Origin: BS750m-G4 sp964472195
GTDB taxonomy: Bacteria; Bacteroidota; Ignavibacteria; Tepidaquicellales; Tepidaquicellaceae
Assembly (NCBI GenBank): GCA_964472195.1
Contig: CAYYJH010000046.1
Coordinates: 1-23,588, forward strand
Reading direction: 5' to 3'
Length of the DNA stretch: 23,588 bases
The position numbers and the translations under genes are program-made. Shown piece after piece: positions 15,278 through 23,555 of this stretch (positions are counted from its first letter, which is position 1; the number at the start of each line of letters is the position of its first letter). The notes under the pieces were generated by a model that saw only the letters and a program-made list of their open reading frames with translations, was not told where the DNA came from and did no database searches.

Positions 15278-17629
15278 ATGAAAAACATTGATTACTCAAA
15301 TGTAAAACCTCAGACATTTAATTTTGGAATCAGGAGAGGAAAATATTATGATGTTAATGATATAATGACAGATGGTTCGCCGTTGGAGGCAGAAGAAGTT
15401 GAGAAATTTGAAAAACTTGATTTAATTTACAGAACACTTTGTGGAATCATGTATAATTTTGGTCCCACAACAGGTCACCCAGGAGGTTCTATATCATCCG
15501 GAAGGTTTGTTGAAGCTGTTATTTATAAATTCGCTGACTATGATATAAAAGATCCGTTCTTAGAGAGTGCGGATTTAGTTTCTTATGCGGCAGGGCATAA
15601 AGCTTTAGGTCTTTATGCAATGTATGCTTTAAGAAACGAAGTTGTTCGAGCGTATAATCCTGAAGCATTACCAGGTGAGAATTTCCAGGTTCGGTTTGAA
15701 GATCTTTTGGGATTCAGAAAAAACCCAACGAATGTTTTGCCTTTATTTAAAAAGTTTAATTCAAAAGCATTAGACGGGCACCCTACTCCGGCAACACCAT
15801 TTGTAAGGTTGTCTACCGGACCGAGTGGTATAGGTAATTCATCTTCGTTTGGTTTAGCGCTCGGTGCATTAGATCGTTACGGGGATTCAGCACCGAAAGT
15901 TCATGTGGTCGAAGGTGAAGGAGGTATGACACCCGGGAGAGTTGCAGAAGCGTTGGCTGCCGCATCGGCTTCAAGATTATATAATATTTATTATCACGTT
16001 GATTATAATCAAGCTTCGATTGATTCTAATAATGTTTGCCGCGAGGGTGACAAGAAAGGCGATTATGTTCAATGGGATCCAGAAGAGCTTACATATTTGC
16101 ATGACTTTAATGTAATTCACGTGGACGATGGTAAGGATTTTGATAAGATAATGGCTGCTCAAATGTTCGCAAGACAAATTGATAATAAAATGCCAACAGC
16201 CATTGTTTACAGAACTATTAAGGGCTGGCAGTACGGGATTGAGGGATGTAAATCTCACGGTGCAGGGCACAAATTTGCTTCTGATGAATATTATTTATCT
16301 TGTAAACCTTTTGAGGAAAAGTTTAGTGTTACTGTCCCGAGATTCGAAGGTGAAAAAAACCTTGAAAACATAGAACAATGTTTTTATGATACACTGCTTG
16401 TCTTAAGGAAAGTTATTGAAGATGATAAATCATTCTCATATTTTTCTAAATCAATTTTAGAATCAAAAAAGAGACTGGATGCTTTAAGCAGGAAACCAAG
16501 AAAAGATTATCCTAATAAAGAAGAATTATACAGCAGTAAAGAAATATCCGAATTCAAAATACCTGAAGAGTTAAACATTGTACCGGGTGAGACAACAACA
16601 ATCAGGGCTGCCCTGGGTTCTTCTTTAGGTTATCTTAATAAATTAACGAATGGTGCTATCTTTGGTGCGGCTGCTGACCTCCTTGGTTCTACGAGTGTTA
16701 ATTTAGTAGGCGAATACTTTGAAAAAGGTTATTACGATTCGGTCGATAATCCTCATTCAAGAATTTTATCTATTGGGGGTATTTGTGAAGATGCAATGGG
16801 TGGTTTTATGTCCGGCTTATCTGTATTTGGTAGAAATATCGGTGTAAGTTCTTCTTATGGAGCATTCATTTCTGCAATGGAACATACACCCGCAAGAGTA
16901 CATGGGATTGGAGAACAGAATAAGGTGATGCATTATGGAGGTGAATATAACACATGGATTATGATAAATGCGCACGCCGGATTAAAAACCGGTGAAGACG
17001 GTCCTACACATGCCGACCCACAGTGTCTGCAATTAATATCTGAAAACTTTCCTCCCGGTATTTTGATAACATTAACTCCCTGGGAACCAGGTGAGGTTTG
17101 GAACTTATTGATTGCCGGTTTAAGGAAAAAACCTGCTATACTCGCTCCTTTTGTTACACGTCCGAAAGAAGTTATTGCCGACAGGAAAAAATATAATATA
17201 GCTCCTGCTGAAGATTCTGTCAAAGGAGTATACGCTTTAAGAAAATCGGATAAAGCTGTTGGGAGTATCGTTTTGCAGGAAAGCGGTGTCACTATTGAAT
17301 TTGTTACTAAAGTACTGCCAAGACTCGACAAGGAAGGGATCAATTTAAATATTTATTATATCTCCAGTGCAGAACTGTTTGATTTGCTGCCAAGAGAGGA
17401 GCAGAATTCGATTTATCCTGAATCTGTCGGAAGGGAAGCGTTGGGCATCACAGGTTTTACACTGCCAACTATGTATAAATGGATAACGAGTAACGAAGCC
17501 AGAAGCCGGATACTGCATCCGTTTAAGAAAGGTCATTATCTCGGAAGTGGTCCTGCCGAAGCGGTTCTTCACGAAGCAGGTTTAGATGGTGATAATATTT
17601 ATAAAGAGGTGAAGAAATACTTAGGATAA
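15278..17629 (+). CDS. Transketolase-superfamily thiamin diphosphate enzyme, unusually long
   Basis: The 783-residue protein contains all parts of a transketolase: GHPGGS at 66-71 in the N-terminal half, STGPSGIG at 179-186, the ThDP-magnesium motif from GEG at 213-215 to Asn244 (VDYNQASID), the AADLLGST segment of the second domain, a GICEDAMGG helix that would hold the catalytic Glu, and GEDGPTH in the pyrimidine domain. Ordinary transketolases are about 660 residues. The extra length includes an N-terminal extension of some 40 residues and insertions around 85-165. Assignment as transketolase is likely, but another two-carbon-transfer reaction or an E1-like dehydrogenase role cannot be ruled out. 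A GGAG lies upstream of the ATG. It is the last gene of its block before a terminator. Confidence 0.82.
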   Translation: MKNIDYSNVKPQTFNFGIRRGKYYDVNDIMTDGSPLEAEEVEKFEKLDLIYRTLCGIMYNFGPTTGHPGGSISSGRFVEAVIYKFADYDIKDPFLESADLVSYAAGHKALGLYAMYALRNEVVRAYNPEALPGENFQVRFEDLLGFRKNPTNVLPLFKKFNSKALDGHPTPATPFVRLSTGPSGIGNSSSFGLALGALDRYGDSAPKVHVVEGEGGMTPGRVAEALAAASASRLYNIYYHVDYNQASIDSNNVCREGDKKGDYVQWDPEELTYLHDFNVIHVDDGKDFDKIMAAQMFARQIDNKMPTAIVYRTIKGWQYGIEGCKSHGAGHKFASDEYYLSCKPFEEKFSVTVPRFEGEKNLENIEQCFYDTLLVLRKVIEDDKSFSYFSKSILESKKRLDALSRKPRKDYPNKEELYSSKEISEFKIPEELNIVPGETTTIRAALGSSLGYLNKLTNGAIFGAAADLLGSTSVNLVGEYFEKGYYDSVDNPHSRILSIGGICEDAMGGFMSGLSVFGRNIGVSSSYGAFISAMEHTPARVHGIGEQNKVMHYGGEYNTWIMINAHAGLKTGEDGPTHADPQCLQLISENFPPGILITLTPWEPGEVWNLLIAGLRKKPAILAPFVTRPKEVIADRKKYNIAPAEDSVKGVYALRKSDKAVGSIVLQESGVTIEFVTKVLPRLDKEGINLNIYYISSAELFDLLPREEQNSIYPESVGREALGITGFTLPTMYKWITSNEARSRILHPFKKGHYLGSGPAEAVLHEAGLDGDNIYKEVKKYLG

Positions 17630-17677
17630 AATCGTAAAAAATAGATATAACAAGTTAATATTTATATCATGTAATAA

Positions 17678-17705
17678 AAAAGCCCCGATTTAAACCGGGG
17701 CTTTT
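17678..17705. terminator. Bidirectional intrinsic terminator
   Basis: AAAAGCCCCG (17678-17687) pairs with CGGGGCTTTT (17696-17705), giving a 10-bp GC-rich stem and an eight-base loop. On the minus strand the hairpin is followed by a run of six T, a textbook intrinsic terminator for the PorV/PorQ-family gene. On the plus strand CTTTTGTTTG follows, weaker but usable for the transketolase-type gene. Its place between convergent stop codons supports both roles. Confidence 0.92.
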
Positions 17706-17726
17706 GTTTGAAATTAAACTTATTTT

Positions 17727-18749
17727 TTATTTTCTCTGGAATTTTTCTTCTTCGAGGGTAAATACTAATGAAATCCTGTGAGTATTACCTAATTCTTCAT
17801 CACCATCGAATTTAGCAAATGAGTAATCTATATTGATTTTCGGCAGTTGTACACCGGCACCTAATGTAAGGTTACCGATATCATTGTATCCTCCTCTAAT
17901 ACTAAAGAGGTTTCTGAAGTTGTATTCCAAACCTGCATGCATATCGATTGAAACGGGACCGATGTTTACATTAGACGCTGATTTTCTGTTCTCAAACCTA
18001 ACGTCAAAATCCAATACCGGAGTAAGCATTCCTTTCCAGAGTTCAATTTGATAAGCAGTTCCAATTTTTGCGGTAGGAGTGATCAATTCTTTTTTACCGG
18101 TTGTCCAGGATAGGTAAGTAGTAGTCAAATCCTGAAGATTTGCACCTAAATAAAACCTATTGAATGGACTGTACGAAACACCAAGATCAAATCCTAAACC
18201 CCATGCAGATTCTTCAGCAAGGTTTCTTCTGATAACTTTTAAATTTGCACCGTAAGAGAATTGCTCGGAGTGCCTTTTTGCATAAGTAAGATAAAATGCA
18301 TAATCTGTAGCATTGAAATAAGTAATTTTATCGGGGTCAAGTCTTTCACCAGGGTCTAAAATGCCATTGCCATTGAGATCAATCAAAGCATTACGTGTGT
18401 CAGAAATATCATCAATACCCATTCGTATAACGCTTATTCCAAGTGAAGCATTAGAACCAAACGGAATTCCTAATGAACCGTAGTCATAGTTTACGAGATT
18501 ACCAAATCTTTCATCATGCATTAATGAGAATTGGGGATAATTTATTTTAGAAAGCAGTGCAGGGTTCCAGTAACCAGCAGTAACATCGTTTACTAAAGCT
18601 ACGTAAGCACCTCCCATTCCAAGCGGTCTTCCACCAACCCCTATTGCAAGAAACTCACCTGCATATTTATTTTGTGCGAATAAACTTGAAGATGAGATTG
18701 TTAAAAGGAGAATAATTATTAATGATGCTAGTTTTTTCGAATTTCTCAT
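17727..18749 (-). CDS. PorV/PorQ-family outer-membrane beta-barrel protein
   Basis: The 340-residue protein has a signal peptide (residues 1 to about 26, ending SSLFAQ) and then the family hallmark GEFLAIGVGGRPLGMGGAY, leading into DVTAGYWNPALLS. The remainder alternates amphipathic strands of a FadL-like barrel and ends in an aromatic/charged strand. PorV and PorQ relatives act with the type IX secretion system in Bacteroidota; many paralogues in Ignavibacteria-like genomes have no defined role. An extracellular-loop segment at 124-135 (DLNGNGILDPGE) resembles an EF-hand/dockerin calcium loop. A candidate Bacteroidetes-type promoter lies upstream (18770-18799), and a strong terminator follows, so this is probably a single-gene transcript. 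Confidence 0.9.
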   Translation of the reverse strand: MRNSKKLASLIIILLLTISSSSLFAQNKYAGEFLAIGVGGRPLGMGGAYVALVNDVTAGYWNPALLSKINYPQFSLMHDERFGNLVNYDYGSLGIPFGSNASLGISVIRMGIDDISDTRNALIDLNGNGILDPGERLDPDKITYFNATDYAFYLTYAKRHSEQFSYGANLKVIRRNLAEESAWGLGFDLGVSYSPFNRFYLGANLQDLTTTYLSWTTGKKELITPTAKIGTAYQIELWKGMLTPVLDFDVRFENRKSASNVNIGPVSIDMHAGLEYNFRNLFSIRGGYNDIGNLTLGAGVQLPKINIDYSFAKFDGDEELGNTHRISLVFTLEEEKFQRK

Positions 18750-18769
18750 TTTTTGGTTAATTAGTTAAA

Positions 18770-18799
18770 CAAAGATAGAATCTCGTATAATTATAACAA
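18770..18799 (-). promoter_or_regulatory. Bacteroidetes-type promoter of the PorV/PorQ-family gene
   Basis: On the minus strand, TTG (plus 18797-18799), exactly 19 bases and TATCTTTG (plus 18770-18777) match the Bacteroidetes consensus TTG-N19-21-TAnnTTTG. Transcription would start near 18763, giving a very short leader to the ATG at 18749, which has no Shine-Dalgarno site. A TATAAT also occurs inside the 19-base spacer but lacks a -35 partner. Confidence 0.6.
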
Positions 18800-18891
18800 T
18801 AATCCCCCTAATTAATTTCAGTAATAATGGAAAATATAAGCATATAATGCAATACTAAAATGAAAATTAAAGATATGTGTTTTCTAATTAT

Positions 18892-19536
18892 TTAATTTAA
18901 TCCGAGTGAATCCTTTTGTTTTTGAGTCAATATTTCAATTGCAATATCAATTTTCATTTCAACACTATCATCCAGGGGTTGACAGTATTCAAGAGCTTTG
19001 AGAGGTTCATCAACTAAATAATTCATAGATAAATCTTTTTTTAAAATAACAGGCATTCTTCTGTGAACATTTTTCATGAAACCGTTTGGCGATGTAGTAA
19101 TTATCGAAGCTTTCGGTTCTGTGTCGATCATAACGAAAATTGATGGTAAAAAAAACAGTTCATCGTTTTTAAGAGAAATCCTGTGTGGAATTTTAACTTT
19201 ACCTATTTCTTTCCATTCATAAAAAGCAGTTGCAGGGATTAAACACCGGTTTTTGTAAAATAGATTAGTCCAGAACTTTTTGTCTTTTATGGTTTCTATA
19301 CGTGAATTGAATATTAATGGAGATTTTTTTTCTTTGTTAAATTGAATTCCCCAGTTCATTTCTTTTAAATGATAAGAATCTTCTTCGGATGTTATAGAAA
19401 GAACGTTGTTAGTCGGAGCAATATTCACCTGCTTAGTTTCTTCAACATTTTCGATGATAAATTTGCCGGCAAAATCCTTTTTTAATGTCTTGAATATTGA
19501 TTCTCCTGTTTCTTTATTTTCAAATCTGGAGCACAT
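18892..19536 (-). CDS. SRAP/HMCES-type abasic-site-crosslinking protein (YedK-like)
   Basis: The protein shields abasic sites in single-stranded DNA by forming a thiazolidine crosslink through the amino-terminal cysteine. This requires Cys right after the initiator Met, so I place the start at 19536 (MCSRF) and not at the longer open frame beginning at 19578. The product is then 214 residues, normal for the family. Other active-site residues are visible: Asn77 (NSRIET), Glu107 (PATAFYEW) and His158 (VHRRMP). No LexA-type operator is recognised upstream. It lies alone, 142 bp from the PorV/PorQ-family gene. Confidence 0.92.
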   Translation of the reverse strand: MCSRFENKETGESIFKTLKKDFAGKFIIENVEETKQVNIAPTNNVLSITSEEDSYHLKEMNWGIQFNKEKKSPLIFNSRIETIKDKKFWTNLFYKNRCLIPATAFYEWKEIGKVKIPHRISLKNDELFFLPSIFVMIDTEPKASIITTSPNGFMKNVHRRMPVILKKDLSMNYLVDEPLKALEYCQPLDDSVEMKIDIAIEILTQKQKDSLGLN

Positions 19537-19650
19537 AAATTTTTTTTTACTAATATGAATAACTTTGTTTCTTTGCAACTTTATAACTATAACACATTCA
19601 ATTTAAATTTTTTTGGTAACATTAGCAATGCTATCATAACCTGTCTTGAC

Positions 19651-19730
19651 TTCTTCCATCACGAAGTGATTCCTTGAGGAGAGGAATTCCTTCCCCAAAG
19701 GGAGGCTTTGCACCGGAGCCGCGAGCGGTA
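19651..19730. repeat. GC-rich cluster of small palindromes (possible intergenic repeat element)
   Basis: In otherwise AT-rich DNA four palindromes follow each other: ATCAC-GAA-GTGAT (19658-19670), AGGAATTCCT (19682-19691), CCTTCCC-CAAA-GGGAGG with one bulge (19689-19705), and CCGC-GA-GCGG (19719-19728). The segment GATTCCTT (19668-19675) and the CCCAAAGGGA core also occur in the repeat at the right end of the window, so the elements may belong to one family. Confidence 0.5.
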
Positions 19731-19838
19731 TAAACCTTATCATATTAAACCTAACGTATATTTTCAACTTTTTAACATATTGATTTAATAAAATAAGTTT
19801 GATTATTGCAATTGTATTTTTGATTTTCAAAAAAAGAC

Positions 19839-19961
19839 ATGAAAGTGTATAAGCCGTCTGTTGATAAGGAAATATATTCTGTTGTGAAATATGTATTAGG
19901 AGAAAAATTATCAATAGATAACATTTTGCACTTAAGTTCAGATAATGTCCGGGAACTCTAA
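19839..19961 (+). CDS. Possible 40-residue peptide or decayed gene start
   Basis: An ATG at 19839 opens 40 codons ending in TAA at 19959-19961. The encoded peptide has a balanced, protein-like composition (starting MKVYKPSVDKEIYSVVKY and ending SSDNVREL) with one predicted helix, unlike the low-complexity peptides expected from random AT-rich DNA. There is no Shine-Dalgarno site and I recognise no family. It could be a small gene, the 5' end of a broken gene, or chance. Confidence 0.25.
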   Translation: MKVYKPSVDKEIYSVVKYVLGEKLSIDNILHLSSDNVREL

Positions 19962-20426
19962 TTTCGTTTTTCTGAACTTTACCAGTAGATGATGTTTTCA
20001 AAAACAAAAAGATATTATCGCATTCATGGTATTTATTTGAGAATTTCGATTAAATTAAATATAACCTATTATTTTGATTATAAAATAAACTATTACCATA
20101 CCGAAGGAGAAAGTTAAAGACCTCGAAAGTCTATTGAATGCAGCGGAGTCGATACAAACATAGATGCTATACTTGCAAAAAAGATTTAAACACAGATATT
20201 TAGAAAAAGATTTGAGAACATTATACTGAAATCAGTACTGAAAAGCATTGCATTAACAAACATCATGATCTTATCACAAAGATAACTGTGCACTTAACTC
20301 ATGAGGTGGAAGAATTATCAGATAATATACACAAGGCTTCTTATTTCTCGAGACAATAATTTTTTTCATCACTGCCATTTTTTAAATTTAATTTCATCTT
20401 ACGCTACAGCTAAACATTACGACTAA

Positions 20427-20882
20427 ATGAAATTAATAAGCGTGAAAAAAACATTCTGGTTTTTATTTGTTATCTTTATTATAATATTAGCCATTTTATC
20501 CTTTATAACTTTTAATGTTATAGATGTTAGTGAAGATGTCATGCAGGTCGTGGTAAGTTACGATTTTTATGATGCTATCCTGACATCATTGACGCCGATA
20601 TTCTTTTTAATCCTCCTGATATTGTCCAACATAGCATTTATAAAGAATGATATTAGTTATTATTTTTGGATGACGTTGTTTTTGTATGTGGTTTTCACGT
20701 TGGTCAATCATGTTTATATAAGCGGCGTATATTTTCATTACAAAAAAATATGCGGAATATCGACGGGTGAAATTTCAATTACCGGTATACGGGGATTGAT
20801 ACTTTGCATGATTGCGATTTTCATTTGTGTGATAAATTATTTTACACTCGTTGTTATAAAAAAGAGAAGGAGCATAAAATAA
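20427..20882 (+). CDS. Small four-helix membrane protein of unknown function
   Basis: I do not recognise this 151-residue protein. It has four strongly hydrophobic segments (about 10-32, 52-72, 78-98, 121-145), a basic N-terminus (KLISVKK) and a basic C-terminus (KKRRSIK), suggesting that both ends are cytoplasmic. The first loop is acidic (VIDVSEDV). No signal cleavage site or catalytic motif is visible. It ends 22 bp before priA and could be co-transcribed with it. The ATG has no clear ribosome site. The residues are diverse enough, and the frame long enough, that I accept it as a gene. Confidence 0.65.
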   Translation: MKLISVKKTFWFLFVIFIIILAILSFITFNVIDVSEDVMQVVVSYDFYDAILTSLTPIFFLILLILSNIAFIKNDISYYFWMTLFLYVVFTLVNHVYISGVYFHYKKICGISTGEISITGIRGLILCMIAIFICVINYFTLVVIKKRRSIK

Positions 20883-20904
20883 AATTTTTGTTTTTATATA
20901 ATAA

Positions 20905-23436
20905 TTGAAAGACCTTTTTGTAAATATCGCTCTAAACCTTCCTTTAGATAAACTCTTCACGTATAAAGTACCGGATTATTACAGAAATACTGTTAAAAAT
21001 GGTAAGCGGGTTGTCGTCAGCTTTGGAAAAAAAATATTGACTGGAATAGTATTGGAAATCATGAACGAGTGCAATCTAAAACGTGTAAAGAATATTAAAT
21101 CTTTTCTTGACGATGAACCAATAATTACCGATGAGTTAATAAACTTTTGTAAATGGATGTCTGATTATTACTTAGCACCGATAGGTGAGGTTTTGTTCTC
21201 TTCCGTTCCGAGAAACATAAATATAAAATCAGAAGTGTTTTATTCGTTAGCAGAGGATTACAAAAAGAAACTGGATGAGACGAAATACAGTAATGAACTT
21301 TTAATAGATATAATAAATTTATTTGAGGGAAATGATAATCAAAAGTTAACACGAAACCAGGTAGAAAAAAGATTGAAGTCCACAGACCTCTCGAAAAATA
21401 TTCTAAAATTAGTAGACGCACAAATTATAGTGCAGGAGAGTCTTTATTCCAAACCAACAAAGGAGAAGATTGTCAAACTAATAAGAAGAAATTATGGAAC
21501 GGATGAATTAAATGAATTGCTGAAAGAGAAAAAGATTAAATCTGTCAGACAAAAAGAGCTGCTAAAATATTTAACGGAAAAAAATGAATACGAATTATCA
21601 GAAATAAATAAGAATATACAAATATCATTATCATCATTGGAGTCACTCGTTAGAAAAGAGCTTATTAAAATAAGAAAGGTTCGCAAAATAAGAGGTCCTG
21701 AGGAAATATTCACAGAAGAATCTAAGAAGATAGTTCTAAATAAAGAACAGTTAGTTTGTCTTGATAAAATTAAGAAGGCGGTCGAAGAGAATAAATTTAA
21801 GACATTTCTTTTACACGGAATTACGGGAAGTGGTAAAACGGAGGTTTACATAAATGCTATCGAAAATGTTGTAAAGAAAAAGAAGAATGCAATAGTTCTC
21901 GTTCCTGAAATATCGCTTACTCCACAATTAATTCACAGGTTTAAAAGAAGGTTTGGTAATATAATCGGGGTTATTCACAGCAAACTTTCTGATGGAGAAA
22001 GGCTGGACACTTTCGATAGAATATTGAGTGGTGATTACAAGATTATAATAGGTGCACGATCAGCATTGTTTTCCCCTGTAAAAGATATAGGAATAATTGT
22101 AGTTGACGAGGAACATGATTCTTCATACAAGCAGGAGAGTTCACCAAGATACCAGGGAAGAGATTCGGCGATAGTAAGGGGGATGATGTGCAACGCAGTT
22201 GTTGTTCTGGGTTCAGCGACACCGTCACTCGAGAGTTATTATAATGCAATGAACGGAAAGTATGAATTATTATCTCTGCCTGAAAGAGCTACAAAGATAA
22301 ATCCTCCTGAAATAAAAATAGTTGATCTAGAAAAAAGAGATAAAGAAAGATTGAAGGAGTTTCTGGAAAGCCAGAGTAATAAAATTAAACAAGACTTTAT
22401 TGATTATATTGATAGAGTTAGAGTTAAGTTTTTATCGAAGGAGATTATAATCGCTATAGATGAAAGATTGGATAAAAAGGAAAGTGTGATATTGCTTCAA
22501 AATCGACGTGGATTTCACTCTTATATTGAGTGCCTTGACTGCGGCGAGGTAGAGATGTGTGTTCGATGTAATATTGCATTAACGTATCACAAAGCTTTTG
22601 GGCAGTTAAAATGTCATTACTGCGGTTTTACAAAAAGTATGATAAAAAATTGTACCAACTGTAATTCAGACAGGTTGATCCCGAAAGGTGCTGGCACTGA
22701 GCGAGTAGAAGAAGAGCTTGTAAAACTTTTTCCAAAAGCTGTAATTGAAAGGATGGACTCGGATACGATGAGTTCAAAAGTTCTTTATCAAAAAATTCTG
22801 AAAGCTTTCTACGATAAGAAAATCGATATACTTGCCGGTACGCAGATAATTTCAAAGGGTCTGGATTTCCCGGAAGTGACTCTGGTAGGAGTAGTTAATG
22901 CTGACATTGGTTTATTAAATCCCGATTTCAGGGCAACGGAGAACACATTTCAAATACTGACGCAGGTATCAGGCAGGAGCGGCAGGAATGTAAAGAAGGG
23001 GGAGGTTTACATTCAAACAAATCATTCAGACTATCACGTGTTCGAAAATGTAAAGAATCACGATTATAAGAGTTTTTATGAACAGGAAATTAAAACCAGG
23101 GAAGCTGCAAACTACCCTCCATTCAGCAGGATAGCATTAGTAGAGACAAGTTCGATCGATAAAAAGCTCACCGAAGGAAAGATAAAAGAGTTGTACAATT
23201 TTGTTAAAAGAGCAGACAAGAAAAACCAACTCGATATCCTCCCGCCTAATCCGCCATTGTTTTCAAAACTGAAAGACCGCTACAGGTATCATCTTTTAAT
23301 AAAATCAAAGAAAGTAAAAGATCCCTCCGGAAAATATATCAATAAAATATTAAAAGATGTGAAAGGTTACGCTGAAAAAAATATTTCATCGAAAGTAAAA
23401 GTAAAAATCGATATGGATGTAGTGGATTTGTTGTGA
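20905..23436 (+). CDS. priA: Primosomal protein N' (replication restart helicase PriA)
   Basis: The 843-residue superfamily 2 DNA helicase reloads DnaB at stalled forks. The N-terminal 3'-binding domain (about 1-100) is followed by a winged-helix-like region. The motor then shows Walker A GITGSGKT at 305-312, DEEH at 401-404 and GSATPSLESYY. An eight-cysteine zinc module spans C543 to C586 (pairs C543/C546, C552/C555, C570/C573, C583/C586). The late helicase motifs (AGTQIISKGLDFPEVTLVGV, QVSGRSGR) are intact. An insertion of about 60 residues rich in Lys and Arg lies between motif III and the QNRRG segment, common in Bacteroidota PriA. The start is a TTG at 20905 with no Shine-Dalgarno site, chosen because KDLFVNIALNLPLDKLFTY is the usual N-terminus. 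Confidence 0.96.
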   Translation: MKDLFVNIALNLPLDKLFTYKVPDYYRNTVKNGKRVVVSFGKKILTGIVLEIMNECNLKRVKNIKSFLDDEPIITDELINFCKWMSDYYLAPIGEVLFSSVPRNINIKSEVFYSLAEDYKKKLDETKYSNELLIDIINLFEGNDNQKLTRNQVEKRLKSTDLSKNILKLVDAQIIVQESLYSKPTKEKIVKLIRRNYGTDELNELLKEKKIKSVRQKELLKYLTEKNEYELSEINKNIQISLSSLESLVRKELIKIRKVRKIRGPEEIFTEESKKIVLNKEQLVCLDKIKKAVEENKFKTFLLHGITGSGKTEVYINAIENVVKKKKNAIVLVPEISLTPQLIHRFKRRFGNIIGVIHSKLSDGERLDTFDRILSGDYKIIIGARSALFSPVKDIGIIVVDEEHDSSYKQESSPRYQGRDSAIVRGMMCNAVVVLGSATPSLESYYNAMNGKYELLSLPERATKINPPEIKIVDLEKRDKERLKEFLESQSNKIKQDFIDYIDRVRVKFLSKEIIIAIDERLDKKESVILLQNRRGFHSYIECLDCGEVEMCVRCNIALTYHKAFGQLKCHYCGFTKSMIKNCTNCNSDRLIPKGAGTERVEEELVKLFPKAVIERMDSDTMSSKVLYQKILKAFYDKKIDILAGTQIISKGLDFPEVTLVGVVNADIGLLNPDFRATENTFQILTQVSGRSGRNVKKGEVYIQTNHSDYHVFENVKNHDYKSFYEQEIKTREAANYPPFSRIALVETSSIDKKLTEGKIKELYNFVKRADKKNQLDILPPNPPLFSKLKDRYRYHLLIKSKKVKDPSGKYINKILKDVKGYAEKNISSKVKVKIDMDVVDLL

Positions 23437-23443
23437 TGACTCT

Positions 23444-23476
23444 GTACCCCCGCAAGGATTCTCCCAAAGGGATTCC
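23444..23476. repeat. 33-bp hairpin-forming repeat, copy 1
   Basis: This 33-base stretch just after priA (starting GTACCCCCGCAAGG, ending AAAGGGATTCC) recurs exactly at 23556-23588. TCCC-AAA-GGGA forms a hairpin core, and AAGGA with the following TCCTT extends it across a small internal loop. A second small hairpin, TTCC-TTC-GGAA, overlaps its end (23473-23483). Confidence 0.85.
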
Positions 23477-23555
23477 TTCGGAAGAACCCTGACTAAATGT
23501 TTTAATTTTTTATATTAAAATGAAAATTACAGAAGGGAACACAAAATTATTATTA

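Larger units (their letters stand above)
19537..20426. other. Long intergenic region with palindromes and short open stretches
   Basis: About 890 bp separate the SRAP gene from the next gene. Listed separately are a GC-rich palindrome cluster (19651-19730) and a 40-codon open frame (19839-19961). Other short stretches read open on the plus strand: 19989-20117 (42 codons, low-complexity Tyr/Ile-rich), and 20216-20356 (47 codons without an ATG, ending in the TAA at 20357, with clustered His and a Glu-rich helix). Between them, 20146-20205 contains a CYTC pair but is broken by stops. This may be decayed coding DNA, but I recognise no family. I see no tRNA and no riboswitch. Confidence 0.4.

Noticed and set aside
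17727..18749. Type IX secretion system locus
   Set aside because: A single PorV/PorQ-family gene is present without any other secretion component, so no system can be claimed from this window.
19603..20007. 134-codon open frame on the minus strand
   Set aside because: It runs through the GC-rich palindrome cluster and has low-complexity, repeat-derived composition with no recognisable domain or ribosome site.
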